Part shown: positions 35,820-45,037 of the stretch, piece after piece | Layout of the letters: the number at the start of each line of letters is the position of its first letter | Position numbering within the stretch: the stretch's first letter is position 1 | NCBI RefSeq assembly: GCF_000172635.2 | Contig: NC_018632.1 | Coordinates: 4,030,001 to 4,094,000, forward strand | Reading direction: 5' to 3' | Length of the DNA: 64,000 nucleotides | Origin: Alteromonas macleodii ATCC 27126 | GTDB taxonomy: Bacteria > Pseudomonadota > Gammaproteobacteria > Enterobacterales > Alteromonadaceae | Notes under the pieces: generated by a model | Database searches by the model: none | What the model was told of the DNA's origin: nothing | Seen by the model: the letters and a program-made list of their open reading frames with translations, nothing else | Position numbers and translations under genes: made by a program

Positions 35820-37454
35820 TTAAGACGCAACGGTTTCTGTTTCGCGAACAAAATCCATTAGCTCTTTCCAAGCCTGTGTCTCTTTCGCAATTAAGTGTTG
35901 CTCAGCCAAAATTGCTGCCAGGTCGTTATGGCTAGTAAGCGGATTCGCTAACACTACGCGAAACACGGTAATACACTGGGAAGGGTAATCAGGCGCTTCC
36001 AGGCGAGTACGAGACACAAAAGACTTACCTGCTTCACGCTGCTGCTTTTGTACCGCAACAACAAGGGCGTCAACCTTCTCATTAATAGCGTTGCGGGTTT
36101 TAGCATTCACATGCTTCAGCTTTTCCTGCACTTCAGCGGGACAAACGCGATAGGTCAACAGTGATAGAATAGGTGTGGTCGTCAATTCAAAGTCTTGGGC
36201 TTTATCAATCATCTGCGCAAAGTCTTTGGCTTTATCAATGCTGCGATCAATAAGTAGCTCGTACCCTTTGCGACCGAATATATGCAGCGCCGAGTACACC
36301 ATCATGGCCATACCGTTTCGGGAGCCTTCCAGCGTGGTAGCACCTAAGTCTTTAGAGCCTGCACGCAAAATATATTGGGCGTGATGTCTTACCGCATTGG
36401 CGTTTTGTGGGTCTTTGAAAAGCGCCATTCCTGCGCCCATGGGCACGTACATTTGCTTATGTGCATCAATAGTGACAGAGTCTGCGCGTTCAATACCTTT
36501 TAGTCTGTCGCGATAGCGCGCCGAGAATAGCGTAGCGCCGCCCCAGGCTGCGTCTACATGGAACCAGCAGCCTAACTCTTTGGCTACGTCAGCTAGCTCG
36601 TCTAGCGGGTCTACGTGCCCTGTTTCGGTGGTGCCGCCTACCCCAACGATAGCAAGAAGCTTATTGCCTTCCTCTTGATAACGTTTACCAATGCGAAGGG
36701 CTTTTGCTGGATCTAGGGTTTGCTTTGGCGCGGGCACAGTTAATAATTGTTCGCGGCCTAACCCCAATACATCCACTGCCTTTGACAGCGAGTAATGCCC
36801 ACGTTTACTGCACATCACGCCTAAATTGTTAATGTTGTAGTGACGATAGGCAGCGGCAAGACCTGCTTTTGCCACGCCAGAAAACCCTTTTTGTGGGCCT
36901 AGTAGTTTGTTGCGAGCCACCCATAAGGCAGTGATGTTGGCAATGGTTCCGCCAGAACAAAATGCCCCCAAAGAATGGGCCGCACTGTGTAGATGGTTGT
37001 CGTAAAAGCTTTGAGGCTGATCGTACACAAGGTTGTGCATCATACCCAATACTTGACGTTCTAGCGGCGTGAAAGCTTTAGACGTTTCTATTTTAACCAA
37101 GTTCTGGTTAAGCCCGACCATTAACTTAGAAAGCGGCAGGTGAAAATAGGGCAACGCTGAGGTCATGTGACCAATAAAGGTAGGCGAGTAAGTATTAACT
37201 GAATGCGCAACAAGCTTATCTAACAAGCTTTCAGCATGAGTAGACACAAACTCGGGTGACTCAGGCACCTTGGAGTCTGAAAAGTCTTTTTCAATTTCTT
37301 CTAACGACGTCTTTTTTGTCACTACGTGCTGCGACAAAAAATCTAAGATATTGTCAGATAAATGCTGCTCTATTTGAGCCAGCTTTGAGTCTTTGTGTTC
37401 AGGCTTGGTAAAGACCCTAAACAGGTGCTCTAAACTAACTTGCGCTTCACCCAC
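35820..37454 (-). CDS. panP: PanP, PLP-dependent aspartate 1-decarboxylase
   Basis: Group II PLP decarboxylase fold of 544 residues. The PLP-lysine motif D-A-H-K-Q-M-Y-V-P-M-G-A-G is near 329-341, with H-V-D-A-A-W-G-G upstream (PLP-binding Asp) and G-H-M-T-S-A-L-P near the N-terminus. Close relatives in Vibrio and related genera are PanP, which replaces PanD to make beta-alanine from aspartate; many are misannotated as glutamate decarboxylases. The position next to panB-panC supports PanP. The start is GTG 37454 with GAGGTG upstream. Confidence 0.88.
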   Translation of the reverse strand: MGEAQVSLEHLFRVFTKPEHKDSKLAQIEQHLSDNILDFLSQHVVTKKTSLEEIEKDFSDSKVPESPEFVSTHAESLLDKLVAHSVNTYSPTFIGHMTSALPYFHLPLSKLMVGLNQNLVKIETSKAFTPLERQVLGMMHNLVYDQPQSFYDNHLHSAAHSLGAFCSGGTIANITALWVARNKLLGPQKGFSGVAKAGLAAAYRHYNINNLGVMCSKRGHYSLSKAVDVLGLGREQLLTVPAPKQTLDPAKALRIGKRYQEEGNKLLAIVGVGGTTETGHVDPLDELADVAKELGCWFHVDAAWGGATLFSARYRDRLKGIERADSVTIDAHKQMYVPMGAGMALFKDPQNANAVRHHAQYILRAGSKDLGATTLEGSRNGMAMMVYSALHIFGRKGYELLIDRSIDKAKDFAQMIDKAQDFELTTTPILSLLTYRVCPAEVQEKLKHVNAKTRNAINEKVDALVVAVQKQQREAGKSFVSRTRLEAPDYPSQCITVFRVVLANPLTSHNDLAAILAEQHLIAKETQAWKELMDFVRETETVAS

Positions 37455-38017
37455 TCAACACACCTCATACTTAAAACAATCACACATTTCGCTTACATTT
37501 ATTGGGCGAAATCAACAGGCGGTTTTGTAGGACACCGGCCTGACACTTACTTTTCCTTTTAGCCAAATAGCATTCGACACAATTACTTTGCGACTGGTGC
37601 AGCTATTTATCCAACATATCCCTTAACGGTACATCGGCTGGGCTAATGCGCGTTGACGCGGTCCATTCGTTGCCAAACCTGAAAACTTATCACAATACTT
37701 TCAGGGTGTCGCACTTTACATCAGATTGCAATGCTCGCCAAGGGTTAGCGCACGGCATTTAAGCGACTATTAACGTTTTATTACATGCAAAATATTTATG
37801 AAGCGGTTAACTCTGCACACGTATTTAAACGAATTCCCCCGAATTTTGTACCGCAAATTTTATCAGTCTCTACTATATTTAATTTATGAATAGTACCAAC
37901 ACGAGTCTCTCGTATTGGTTTTCCATCTTCTAATTGCGAGCCTAAGTAGCCATTGAACTCACATTCAAGCATTCATCGCTGCGATAAAGTACTGCTTCAA
38001 AGCAAGGGGGTCTGTTT
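37455..38017. other. Intergenic region panP / EAL gene
   Basis: 563 bp divergent promoter region, AT-rich. The only clear structure is the hairpin at 37895-37919. No gene was recognised. Confidence 0.4.
37895..37919 (+). promoter_or_regulatory. Hairpin in the leader of the EAL gene
   Basis: ACCAAcACGAG and CTCGTaTTGGT form a 10-bp stem with one mismatch and a 3-nt loop, followed by TTTT. It could be an early terminator or a regulatory leader hairpin 98 bp before the EAL start. Confidence 0.4.
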
Positions 38018-38749
38018 ATGCCCATTCGTGAAATTTCCGAGGATTTCTCTATCGATGATATCGTGCCTTATTTTCAACCCATCGTTGACTTACAAAGCCA
38101 AGGAGTATGGCGCTACGAGTGCCTGGCACGCTTGATAACCCGAGGTGATAAGACTTTTTTACCTAGCGAATTTCTCTACCTTATAGAGCGCGAACAACAC
38201 GTAAATACGCTTGCAGCGAGCATGTTTGTGCAATGTGCCAGCTATTTTCACGACGTTAATATCCCTTGGAACATCAATATAACTGCCAATGACCTTCACA
38301 ATGTAGAGCTTACTAATACCCTCATCACCCATTTAGCAAGCTATCCCACCCCGGAGCGTGTAAGTATAGAAGTGAGTGCTTCTACTGCCCTATCCAATCC
38401 GAAAAGCCTTACCGCATTTATCGAAAAAAGCATGCATGTGGGGCTGGGCGTTTTCATCGACAACGTTGGATCATGCCCAGGTAACATACGAGCGCTTATG
38501 AACTTGCCGGTTCGGGGGATTAAGCTCGCTGGCGGGCTAATTAAACACTATGACGAACAAGAGGCAGTGAGGGAATATGTAGACTATCTGCTGTCGCTAT
38601 GTGAACGCCATGGAGTAAGCACTATTGCCGAGCACGTAGAAGATGAGGCGCATCTAGAACGCGTAAAACGCCTGCCCATTCGTTATGCACAGGGATATGT
38701 GTTTAGTCCGCCTATGGCGAATGTGCGAAGTGCCACTGCGCGCCATTAA
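38018..38749 (+). CDS. Stand-alone EAL domain protein
   Basis: 243 residues, one EAL domain, no sensor or GGDEF. Seen: Y-F-Q-P-I-V-D-L at 18-25, E-C-L-A-R-L (EAL motif form) near 34, N-I-N-I-T-A-N-D-L (metal Asn), S-I-E-V (Glu), I-D-N-V where most active enzymes have D-D-F-G, I-K-L-A-G-G-L-I (Lys), I-A-E-H-V-E (Glu) and Y-A-Q-G-Y-V-F-S-P-P (Gln). The Asp-to-Asn change at the metal pair may lower or remove phosphodiesterase activity. Such short EAL proteins can act as c-di-GMP enzymes or as regulators. GGGGG ribosome site. Confidence 0.85.
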   Translation: MPIREISEDFSIDDIVPYFQPIVDLQSQGVWRYECLARLITRGDKTFLPSEFLYLIEREQHVNTLAASMFVQCASYFHDVNIPWNINITANDLHNVELTNTLITHLASYPTPERVSIEVSASTALSNPKSLTAFIEKSMHVGLGVFIDNVGSCPGNIRALMNLPVRGIKLAGGLIKHYDEQEAVREYVDYLLSLCERHGVSTIAEHVEDEAHLERVKRLPIRYAQGYVFSPPMANVRSATARH

Positions 38750-38780
38750 CAAGCGAATTATACGAATTTGAATAACAAAC

Positions 38781-38810
38781 GGGGCGAGATTTTCATCTCA
38801 CCCCACTTTT
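38781..38810 (+). terminator. Intrinsic terminator of the EAL gene
   Basis: A GGGG-GAGAT / ATCTC-CCCC stem with a 4-nt loop and a T-rich tail, 30 bp after the stop. Confidence 0.75.
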
Positions 38811-38845
38811 ATCAGCTTTCAGTATTTCTTGCTGCTATAGCAGAC

Positions 38846-39514
38846 TCAGCCTTCTTCGCTACGGCAGTTAAGCTGCCAGCACGATTGACCGCTCCCTCGG
38901 TACTTTCGCTCAAACGGCGTCATGTGATCATCGCCAGTAACTTCAGATAAATCAGATACCATGCCGTAATGTTTAGCCGCTTGCGCAAATTCCATTAGAT
39001 AAATAAGCCAGTTGCTACGCACTTCAATATTTGGAGTGATCGCCATCAGGTCCACCATGGCCGCACTACCGTGCCAGCGCTTTTGAACTTGTGTCTTTTT
39101 AGGATAGGGGTTGGGATACAGCAGAAAGTGCTGAGTCACGTTCCAATTAGACTGCTTTACTAAGCGCCAAAAGTCGTTCACATCGGCACGAATAACCCGA
39201 TAGTTGTCTTGCTGTGCGCTGTAATGTTCATGTTTATCCACCCGCAGCGCCGACTTATCGATACCGATAACACGCGCATCGGGGTTTGCTCTTGCAATAT
39301 TCGCCGTACTTTCGCCAACGCCGCAGCATGAATCTAAAATGATCTCGCCGCTAAAGCCATCAAGCCACGCGCTGACATCATCAAACGCAGCTTGTGTATG
39401 GTCGCTAATCGGTCGCTTATTTTCACTCGCTTGGTACTTTTTCACTAAGTCGTCTAACTTATCGTGAATACCTACCTGCGATGTTGTGATTTCTCTAGAA
39501 TTACCGCTGGCCAT
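38846..39514 (-). CDS. TrmB-like SAM-dependent methyltransferase
   Basis: 222 residues. SAM-binding motif I I-L-D-S-C-C-G-V-G-E-S-T near 59-70, V-I-G-I-D-K-S near 82-88, and L-L-Y-P-N-P-Y-P-K-K near 131, which resembles the F-P-D-P-W-P-K-K signature of the tRNA m7G46 methyltransferase TrmB. The rest diverges from TrmB, so it may be a paralogue with another RNA or small-molecule target. The ATG overlaps the stop of the ABC permease gene by 1 bp (TAATG), so it belongs to the yadGH transcript. Confidence 0.7.
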   Translation of the reverse strand: MASGNSREITTSQVGIHDKLDDLVKKYQASENKRPISDHTQAAFDDVSAWLDGFSGEIILDSCCGVGESTANIARANPDARVIGIDKSALRVDKHEHYSAQQDNYRVIRADVNDFWRLVKQSNWNVTQHFLLYPNPYPKKTQVQKRWHGSAAMVDLMAITPNIEVRSNWLIYLMEFAQAAKHYGMVSDLSEVTGDDHMTPFERKYRGSGQSCWQLNCRSEEG

Positions 39515-40329
39515 TAGCTACGAATACCTTTACCCGTTTTAAGTAGGTAGTACGCCACACCAAATAGCAGTGCATTAAAGCCCACTAACAAGGCAAGCGA
39601 CAAGGTTACATTTACGTCAGAGACCCCTAAGAATCCATAACGAAACCCGTTGACCATATACACAACAGGGTTCGCCTTACTCACCCACTGCCAGAATTCA
39701 GGCAATAGGGTAAGTGAATAAAACACACCACCTAAGTAAGTTAACGGTGTTAATACAAACGTTGGAACCACGCTAATATCATCAAAGGTCTTCGCAAATA
39801 CCGCATTAATTAAACCCGCAGTCGCAAACAAGGTAGAAGTGAGTAACAACGTGAGCGCAATAATGCCCAAATTGTGTATTTGAACATCAACGAAAAACAG
39901 CGACACTAAGGTAACGATAATACCTATCAGTATGGCGCGGGCCACGCCGCCGCCCACATACCCAAGAATGATGACCGAAGTGGGTACTGGTGACACCAAC
40001 AGCTCTTCAATATTGCGCTGAAATTTAGCACTAAAAAATGAAGAGGACACGTTGGCGTAGGAGTTTGTGATCACCGACATCATAATAAGGCCGGGCACAA
40101 TAAACTCCATGTAAGTAAAGCCGCCCATTTCGCCAATACGGTTGCCGATGAGGCTACCGAATATCACGAAGTACAAACTCATTGTAATAGCTGGCGGCAC
40201 AAGGGTTTGTACCCATATGCGCAAAAAGCGCGTACATTCTTTTATCCAAATAGTGGTTAGCGCCACATAGTTTTGCTTAAACCAACCCACGTTTTCTTCT
40301 GTGTTCATTTGTGTACTTTCAGTTTTCAT
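39514..40329 (-). CDS. yadH: YadH-like ABC-2 exporter permease
   Basis: 271 residues from ATG 40329 (AGGTGA five bases upstream; a GTG at 40338 adds three residues). Six spans of the ABC-2 type, with F-L-R-I-W-V-Q-T-L-V-P-P-A-I-T-M-S-L-Y near the N-terminus, E-E-L-L-V-S-P-V-P and P-L-T-Y-L-G-G-V-F-Y-S motifs, matching E. coli YadH. The substrate is unknown. It is paired with the ATPase gene upstream (26 bp apart). Confidence 0.9.
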   Translation of the reverse strand: MKTESTQMNTEENVGWFKQNYVALTTIWIKECTRFLRIWVQTLVPPAITMSLYFVIFGSLIGNRIGEMGGFTYMEFIVPGLIMMSVITNSYANVSSSFFSAKFQRNIEELLVSPVPTSVIILGYVGGGVARAILIGIIVTLVSLFFVDVQIHNLGIIALTLLLTSTLFATAGLINAVFAKTFDDISVVPTFVLTPLTYLGGVFYSLTLLPEFWQWVSKANPVVYMVNGFRYGFLGVSDVNVTLSLALLVGFNALLFGVAYYLLKTGKGIRS

Positions 40330-40355
40330 GTTTTTCACCTTTACCTGCTGTGGGT

Positions 40356-41288
40356 TTAGCCAGCTTGCTTCGCTGATTCAACTAAACGCACAAATAGCTC
40401 TTCAAGGCGATTTGATTTATTGCGCATGCTCATTACTTGAATACCCTTTTCACTTAGCTGGGTGAAAACCGGGTTCAATCCTTCCGTTTTCTCAACATCA
40501 ACTTCAAGGGTATGGTCGTCAATCAAACGGTGTTCAAAGCCCGTTAGTAGGTCATCTGTCGTCGTCATGCCATCTGGAATTTTGATATCCAACACAAAGG
40601 TTTCTAGGCTTAGTTTAGACAATAAAGCTTTCATGCTGGTGTTCTCGACAATGGTGCCCTTGTTAATAATGGCGATATTGCGACACAGCATTTCTGCTTC
40701 TTCAAGATAGTGGGTAGTGAGGATAATCGTGATCCCCTGACGGTTAATCTCTTCTAAGAAACCCCACATAGAGCGGCGAATTTCAATATCTACGCCCGCG
40801 GTTGGCTCATCTAAAATAAGCAATTTCGGCTCATGCATGAGTGCTCGAGCAATCATCAGTCTTCGCTTCATACCACCCGATAGCTCACGCGCGCGGGCAT
40901 CGCGTTTTTCCCACAGGTCGAGCTGAGCAAGGTATTTTTTAGCACGCTCTTTCGCAATACTGCGCGGTACGCCGTAGTAACCTGCCTGATTCAATACAAT
41001 TTGCAGTACAGTTTCAAATTGGTTGAAATTGAACTCTTGTGGCACCAGACCAATGCAGGCTTTGGCTTGCTCTTTTTGCGTTGTGAGGTCATAACCAAAC
41101 ACCGACACACTGCCATTGGTTTGGTTTACAAGTGAACTGATAATACCAATAGTGGTAGATTTACCCGCCCCATTTGGGCCAAGTAATGCAAAGAAGTCTC
41201 CTTCTTGTACTGTAAGGTCGACGCCTTTTAGTGCCTGTACGCCACCTTTGTAGGTTTTGGTTAACCCTTTAATGTCCAACGCTTTCAT
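40356..41288 (-). CDS. yadG: YadG-like ABC exporter ATPase
   Basis: 310 residues: Walker A G-P-N-G-A-G-K-S-T near 38-46, signature L-S-G-G-M-K-R-R-L near 140, Walker B L-L-I-L-D-E-P-T-A-G-V-D near 160, H-loop T-T-H-Y-L-E-E-A-E. A C-terminal extension of about 80 residues is as in E. coli YadG. First gene of yadG-yadH-methyltransferase. The 240 bp before the start contain the terminator of the candidate small RNA and then AT-rich sequence. Confidence 0.92.
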   Translation of the reverse strand: MKALDIKGLTKTYKGGVQALKGVDLTVQEGDFFALLGPNGAGKSTTIGIISSLVNQTNGSVSVFGYDLTTQKEQAKACIGLVPQEFNFNQFETVLQIVLNQAGYYGVPRSIAKERAKKYLAQLDLWEKRDARARELSGGMKRRLMIARALMHEPKLLILDEPTAGVDIEIRRSMWGFLEEINRQGITIILTTHYLEEAEMLCRNIAIINKGTIVENTSMKALLSKLSLETFVLDIKIPDGMTTTDDLLTGFEHRLIDDHTLEVDVEKTEGLNPVFTQLSEKGIQVMSMRNKSNRLEELFVRLVESAKQAG

Positions 41289-41528
41289 GATTTGCCCGTA
41301 GTGAGAGTGTGATCACTAAGACGTATTGACCTTTGATGCAAACCAAAGGTCAGCACGCCCTAATTAACTTTAGTGAGATGCAGTTATCTGTCGCTAACAA
41401 CTTACAACCAACGAAGTGTAACCTAGTTCATGCTAGTAAATGAATACACTCGCGTTTAGTGGTTGCTTTAAACAGTTTAAGCTTTCGTCTTCTAAATGAG
41501 AGCGAAAACGCCTTTTTTCAACCCCAAT

Positions 41529-41566
41529 AAAAAAGCGCCGCGTACCGTTGGGGTAGTACGCAGCGC
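41529..41566 (-). terminator. Strong intrinsic terminator without a gene upstream
   Basis: GCGC-T-GCGTAC and GTACGC-G-GCGC form a 10-bp stem interrupted by one unpaired base on each side, then T6 on the minus strand. It is the 3' end of the candidate small RNA. Confidence 0.75.
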
Positions 41567-41579
41567 AAAGGGTAGCTTA

Positions 41580-41601
41580 ATACCAGTCTGAATAGATAAT
41601 T
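41580..41601 (+). repeat. Copy of the ATACCAGTC repeat
   Basis: ATACCAGTCTGAATAGATAA, then TT, matches the mipA-insert end at 20 of 22 positions. It lies inside the candidate small RNA locus. Confidence 0.65.
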
Positions 41602-41701
41602 GAGACTTTTACGTAGAAGTTCAGCCTTACCGCTTCCACGGCACTGTTTTCCCCTCTCCTAGTCTTTGAAGAGGCTTCTACAGTGCAATCCGCCTCGCTT
41701 G

Positions 41702-42031
41702 CCTGGCACTTAAAAAAAGTAGTGCGCTAAACTCGACGGACAAATACTATTAAACCCGTTATTAATGGCAAAAAAAGCGCGTAATTGTGGAAATGTGGTG
41801 GTGATTTAGCTTACCTATAGATTTAGCACGTGAAGCTGCACGCCAAGCGTTTTATTAATCCGCGCTTGGGGACGCTTGTGTGGGGCTGCCGCCAAAGATA
41901 AAGTTCACGCTAAGCCCCTCAAATATGGCGTAAATGAGGCAGGCTTGAGGATTTTATGCCGAACTTAGGCAATAGCTGTCATTCATAGGTATAGTGTGCG
42001 CTCTATCAGAATTATATTTGCGGGTTAATGT
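41702..42031. other. Leader region of pdsR
   Basis: 330 bp before the response regulator. It holds one perfect stem CCAAGCG/CGCTTGG (41843-41869) and a longer imperfect GGGGCT/AGCCCC hairpin (about 41883-41920). No gene or known riboswitch was recognised. Confidence 0.4.
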
Positions 42032-42721
42032 ATGCCAAAGACAATTGCATTAGTGGAAGATGACGCGGCCATTCGCGAAAATTACATTATGGCGCTTAAA
42101 GCGCAGGGCTATAGCGTGAATGCCTATGAGGACAGGCCTTCTGCTGCTGAAGCGTTTAACCACACCTTACCCGACTTAGCCATTATCGATATTGGTTTGA
42201 AAGATGAAATTGAAGGGGGCTTTATGCTGTGTCAGCAACTGCGAGGCCTATCACAAACCCTACCTATCATCTTTTTTACTGCACGAGATAACGATGTAGA
42301 TACTATCAGCGGCCTTAGAATGGGCGCGGACGATTACCTGACTAAAGATATCAGCATGGCTCACCTGCTTGCGCGAATTGCAGCCTTGTTCAGGCGTACA
42401 GATTTACTTGCCGCTCCAACAGAGCAAAAAGATGAGCTAAAAGTGGGCGACTTAAAAGTAGACGTGTCCAGAATGACGGTAAGCTGGCAGAACCAGCCCG
42501 TTTTGTTAACGGTAACAGAGTTTTGGATGCTGCATGCGCTCATTAAGCGCCCTGGTCATGTGAAAAGCCGCCAACAGCTAATGGATGAGTCCAGAATGGT
42601 GGTAGACGACACCACCATTACTTCGCATATCAAACGTATGCGTAAAAAGTTTGTGCAGCTTGACCCTAACTTCGATCATATCGACACCGTGTACGGCATG
42701 GGATATCGCTGGCAGCTGTAG
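42032..42721 (+). CDS. pdsR: PdsR-like response regulator
   Basis: 229 residues: receiver domain with acidic pair E9-D10-D11, phospho-acceptor D53 in I-I-D-I-G, T83-like T-A-R and K105-like T-K-D; then an OmpR-type winged helix with T-V-T-E-F-W-M-L and a C-terminal Y-G-M-G-Y-R-W. Pairing with the next gene, a kinase with a CBM9-like sensor region, fits the 'proteobacterial dedicated sortase' two-component system. No sortase or sortase-substrate gene is in the window. The name is by resemblance and context. Confidence 0.8.
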   Translation: MPKTIALVEDDAAIRENYIMALKAQGYSVNAYEDRPSAAEAFNHTLPDLAIIDIGLKDEIEGGFMLCQQLRGLSQTLPIIFFTARDNDVDTISGLRMGADDYLTKDISMAHLLARIAALFRRTDLLAAPTEQKDELKVGDLKVDVSRMTVSWQNQPVLLTVTEFWMLHALIKRPGHVKSRQQLMDESRMVVDDTTITSHIKRMRKKFVQLDPNFDHIDTVYGMGYRWQL

Positions 42722-42782
42722 CGGGCTTTCGACTAAAACTGCGTTTCGTCTGATTAAAAGATAAGGGCAACCGACTAAAAAC

Positions 42783-44951
42783 ATGGGATTTCGCTTTTCA
42801 ATACGCCTTCAGCTTATGGTGCTGTCGCTGTTCTTATTCACCATACCCTACTTAGGTTATAACTATGTGTGGGAGCTTGAGCAGTATCTGCGAAACGGTC
42901 AAGAACAAACCATGATTGGCACGGCACGAGCTGTTGCCACTGCCCTTCACGAGCGTCCCGCTTTATTTGATAGCCAATCAGCGTATCTTCAAGACGTGCG
43001 CCCCGGAACAGATCTTTACGCGCCACCTATCCCGTCCCCCATTCGACTGGATGGCGAACTTAACGACTGGCAGCAAGTCAGCGAGTTAATGAGTGAGTAT
43101 GGCAGTGGCGAAGTTATTGAGTACTACAATGGCTACGCGGGAGAACCCACTAGCTTATCGTTTAAGCATATGGTGGGGCGCTACGGTCAATTTCTGTATG
43201 CCATGTTTGAAGTCAGTGATGACGTGCTGCTGTGGCGACAACCCAATAGTTTAAGCGTGGAGACTGGCGACCACTTACTTGTGGGCATGGAAACTCCACA
43301 GGGAGAATTAGCAAGGTATGTTGTCGCCCCTTATGAAAGTGGCTGGGTAAATGCGTACAAGCTCGCAGATAACACAACGACAACTCGGGCGGTAGAGAAC
43401 GCGCTCTCTATTCAAGGCCGATGGCAAGAGACTGCCACGGGCTACAACATTGAACTGCGCTTTCCGCTATCAATGACCACAGGCGGCTTAGCATTTTCAA
43501 TTGTCGATGTGGACGACAGGGCAAGTCGATTGAAGCAGTACGCGTTAGGTACGGCGAATACAAAAGAGCTCGCTGAATTAGGTACTGTTATCACTCCTTC
43601 CCCTGAAATTGAGCGCATTCTGGCAGGTTTAAAATATGCCGATTCACGGGTTTGGGTTGTAGATAAGCACAAGCGGGTACTCGCCCGCGCTGGTGACATT
43701 CAATCGGCCACTGGTATTGAAGTAGATGAAAAAGAAACCTCTTCAAATGCAATTTGGCACTGGGTTGAAAGTGAGTGGTTACTTCCACTTTATTATCAAA
43801 TTCTTACACGGCCACCGGCCGACTTTATTGACGAGCTAGACGATGCTTATGCATTGGTAGGGCAGGATTTAGGCACTGCGCTGAATGGCCAACCCGATTC
43901 ACTATGGCGTTTGTCACCCGATAACAAAGCCATAGTACTTTCCGCTGCCTACCCTATTTTTATTGAAGGCAACGTAATGGGGGCGGTTATTGTAGAGCAA
44001 ACCACCAATGGTATTCGTACGTTGCGGAACCGGGCGTTGGAACAGCTCTTTCACGTGATTTTAGCAGTGATGACCATGGGTACTTTAGGGTTACTGCTGT
44101 TCGCTACGCGAATTTCAAACCGCATTCGCTCCCTTCGCGATAACACCGAAGCGGTGATAGATGATAATGGCAAAATCATTGGCACCCTTCCGGTTTCAAA
44201 TCAGCGTGATGAAATTGGTGACTTATCCCGTTCATTTGCGGATGTGCTTTCGCGGTTACAGCAGTACAACTCCTATTTAGAAAACATGGCGTCCCGCTTG
44301 TCTCACGAACTTAGAACGCCCATTGCCGTGGTAAAATCGTCGCTGGATATGCTGACTCAGGTTAATGACGCCGACCAACAAGCCGTTTTTGTTGAAAGGG
44401 CGCAATCAGGGGTGAACCGCCTAAGCACAATATTAAACAGTATGAGTGAAGCCACCCGATTAGAGCAGGCCATTCAACAAGAAGATTTAGAACCATTCGA
44501 CTTAGTTAAGGTGATATCTGGGTGTATTGCTGGTTACGAACATGCCTATAGCCATCGACGCTTTAGTTTTACCCACAATACTGATACTGCGCGCATACTT
44601 GGTTCCCCTGAACTTACGGCTCAAATGTTCGATAAAATTATCGCTAACGCCGTAGATTTCAGTGAAAAAGAAAGTGAAATCCAAGTCAGTATCACGGTTA
44701 AGGACAAGCAAGCTGAGCTAACCATTAGTAATACCGGGCCGCTTCTTCCTGAAGGAATGAGGTCTCAGTTGCTTCAGTCTATGGTGTCGGTGAGAAAAGA
44801 AAACGATGTGCAAAATGCCTCTTCACCGCACTTGGGGCTAGGGCTTTACATTGCCAACATCATAATGACCTTCCACAGAGGTCAGTTATCTTTATTCAAT
44901 CGGAAGGATAGTACAGGTGTAGTCGTCAGCGCGCGCTTTCCTTTGATGTAA
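42783..44951 (+). CDS. pdsS: PdsS-like sensor histidine kinase
   Basis: 722 residues. First span at about 7-27; a long periplasmic region with I-R-L-D-G-E-L-N-D-W near 90-99, the start of a CBM9/DOMON-like carbohydrate-binding fold that continues to about 260; a second span near 422-442; HAMP (S-N-R-I-R-S-L-R-D-N); HisKA with the phospho-acceptor His in S-H-E-L-R-T-P near 508; and an ATPase domain with N-A-V-D-F-S and G-L-G-L-Y-I. Such kinases occur with PdsR in marine gammaproteobacteria. The CBM9-like sensor suggests a glycan or cell-surface signal, which is inference. Confidence 0.85.
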   Translation: MGFRFSIRLQLMVLSLFLFTIPYLGYNYVWELEQYLRNGQEQTMIGTARAVATALHERPALFDSQSAYLQDVRPGTDLYAPPIPSPIRLDGELNDWQQVSELMSEYGSGEVIEYYNGYAGEPTSLSFKHMVGRYGQFLYAMFEVSDDVLLWRQPNSLSVETGDHLLVGMETPQGELARYVVAPYESGWVNAYKLADNTTTTRAVENALSIQGRWQETATGYNIELRFPLSMTTGGLAFSIVDVDDRASRLKQYALGTANTKELAELGTVITPSPEIERILAGLKYADSRVWVVDKHKRVLARAGDIQSATGIEVDEKETSSNAIWHWVESEWLLPLYYQILTRPPADFIDELDDAYALVGQDLGTALNGQPDSLWRLSPDNKAIVLSAAYPIFIEGNVMGAVIVEQTTNGIRTLRNRALEQLFHVILAVMTMGTLGLLLFATRISNRIRSLRDNTEAVIDDNGKIIGTLPVSNQRDEIGDLSRSFADVLSRLQQYNSYLENMASRLSHELRTPIAVVKSSLDMLTQVNDADQQAVFVERAQSGVNRLSTILNSMSEATRLEQAIQQEDLEPFDLVKVISGCIAGYEHAYSHRRFSFTHNTDTARILGSPELTAQMFDKIIANAVDFSEKESEIQVSITVKDKQAELTISNTGPLLPEGMRSQLLQSMVSVRKENDVQNASSPHLGLGLYIANIIMTFHRGQLSLFNRKDSTGVVVSARFPLM

Positions 44952-45037
44952 ATGAATGAAAAAAACGTCCAACTCGGTCTATAGTTAAAGTCTAACAAAC
45001 TTTGCTACATAGATAGCGAAAGCCGAGCACATACTTC

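Larger units (their letters stand above)
41529..41690 (-). ncRNA. Candidate small RNA with three hairpins
   Basis: On the minus strand three hairpins follow in order: GCACTGT/ACAGTGC (41686-41641) with an inner CCTCT/AGAGG stem; CGTGGAAG/CTTCTACG (41640-41612); and a terminator, GCGC-GCGTAC/GTACGC-GCGC with T6 (41566-41529). No minus-strand gene lies upstream (42032 is plus-strand), so the terminator needs its own transcript. A copy of the ATACCAGTC repeat sits between hairpins 2 and 3. No known RNA family was recognised and the 5' end is not fixed. It could instead be a leader of yadG. Confidence 0.45.

Noticed and set aside
37953..38135. Small frame ahead of and overlapping the EAL gene
   Set aside because: Different frame from the EAL protein and no family features; it overlaps the real start.
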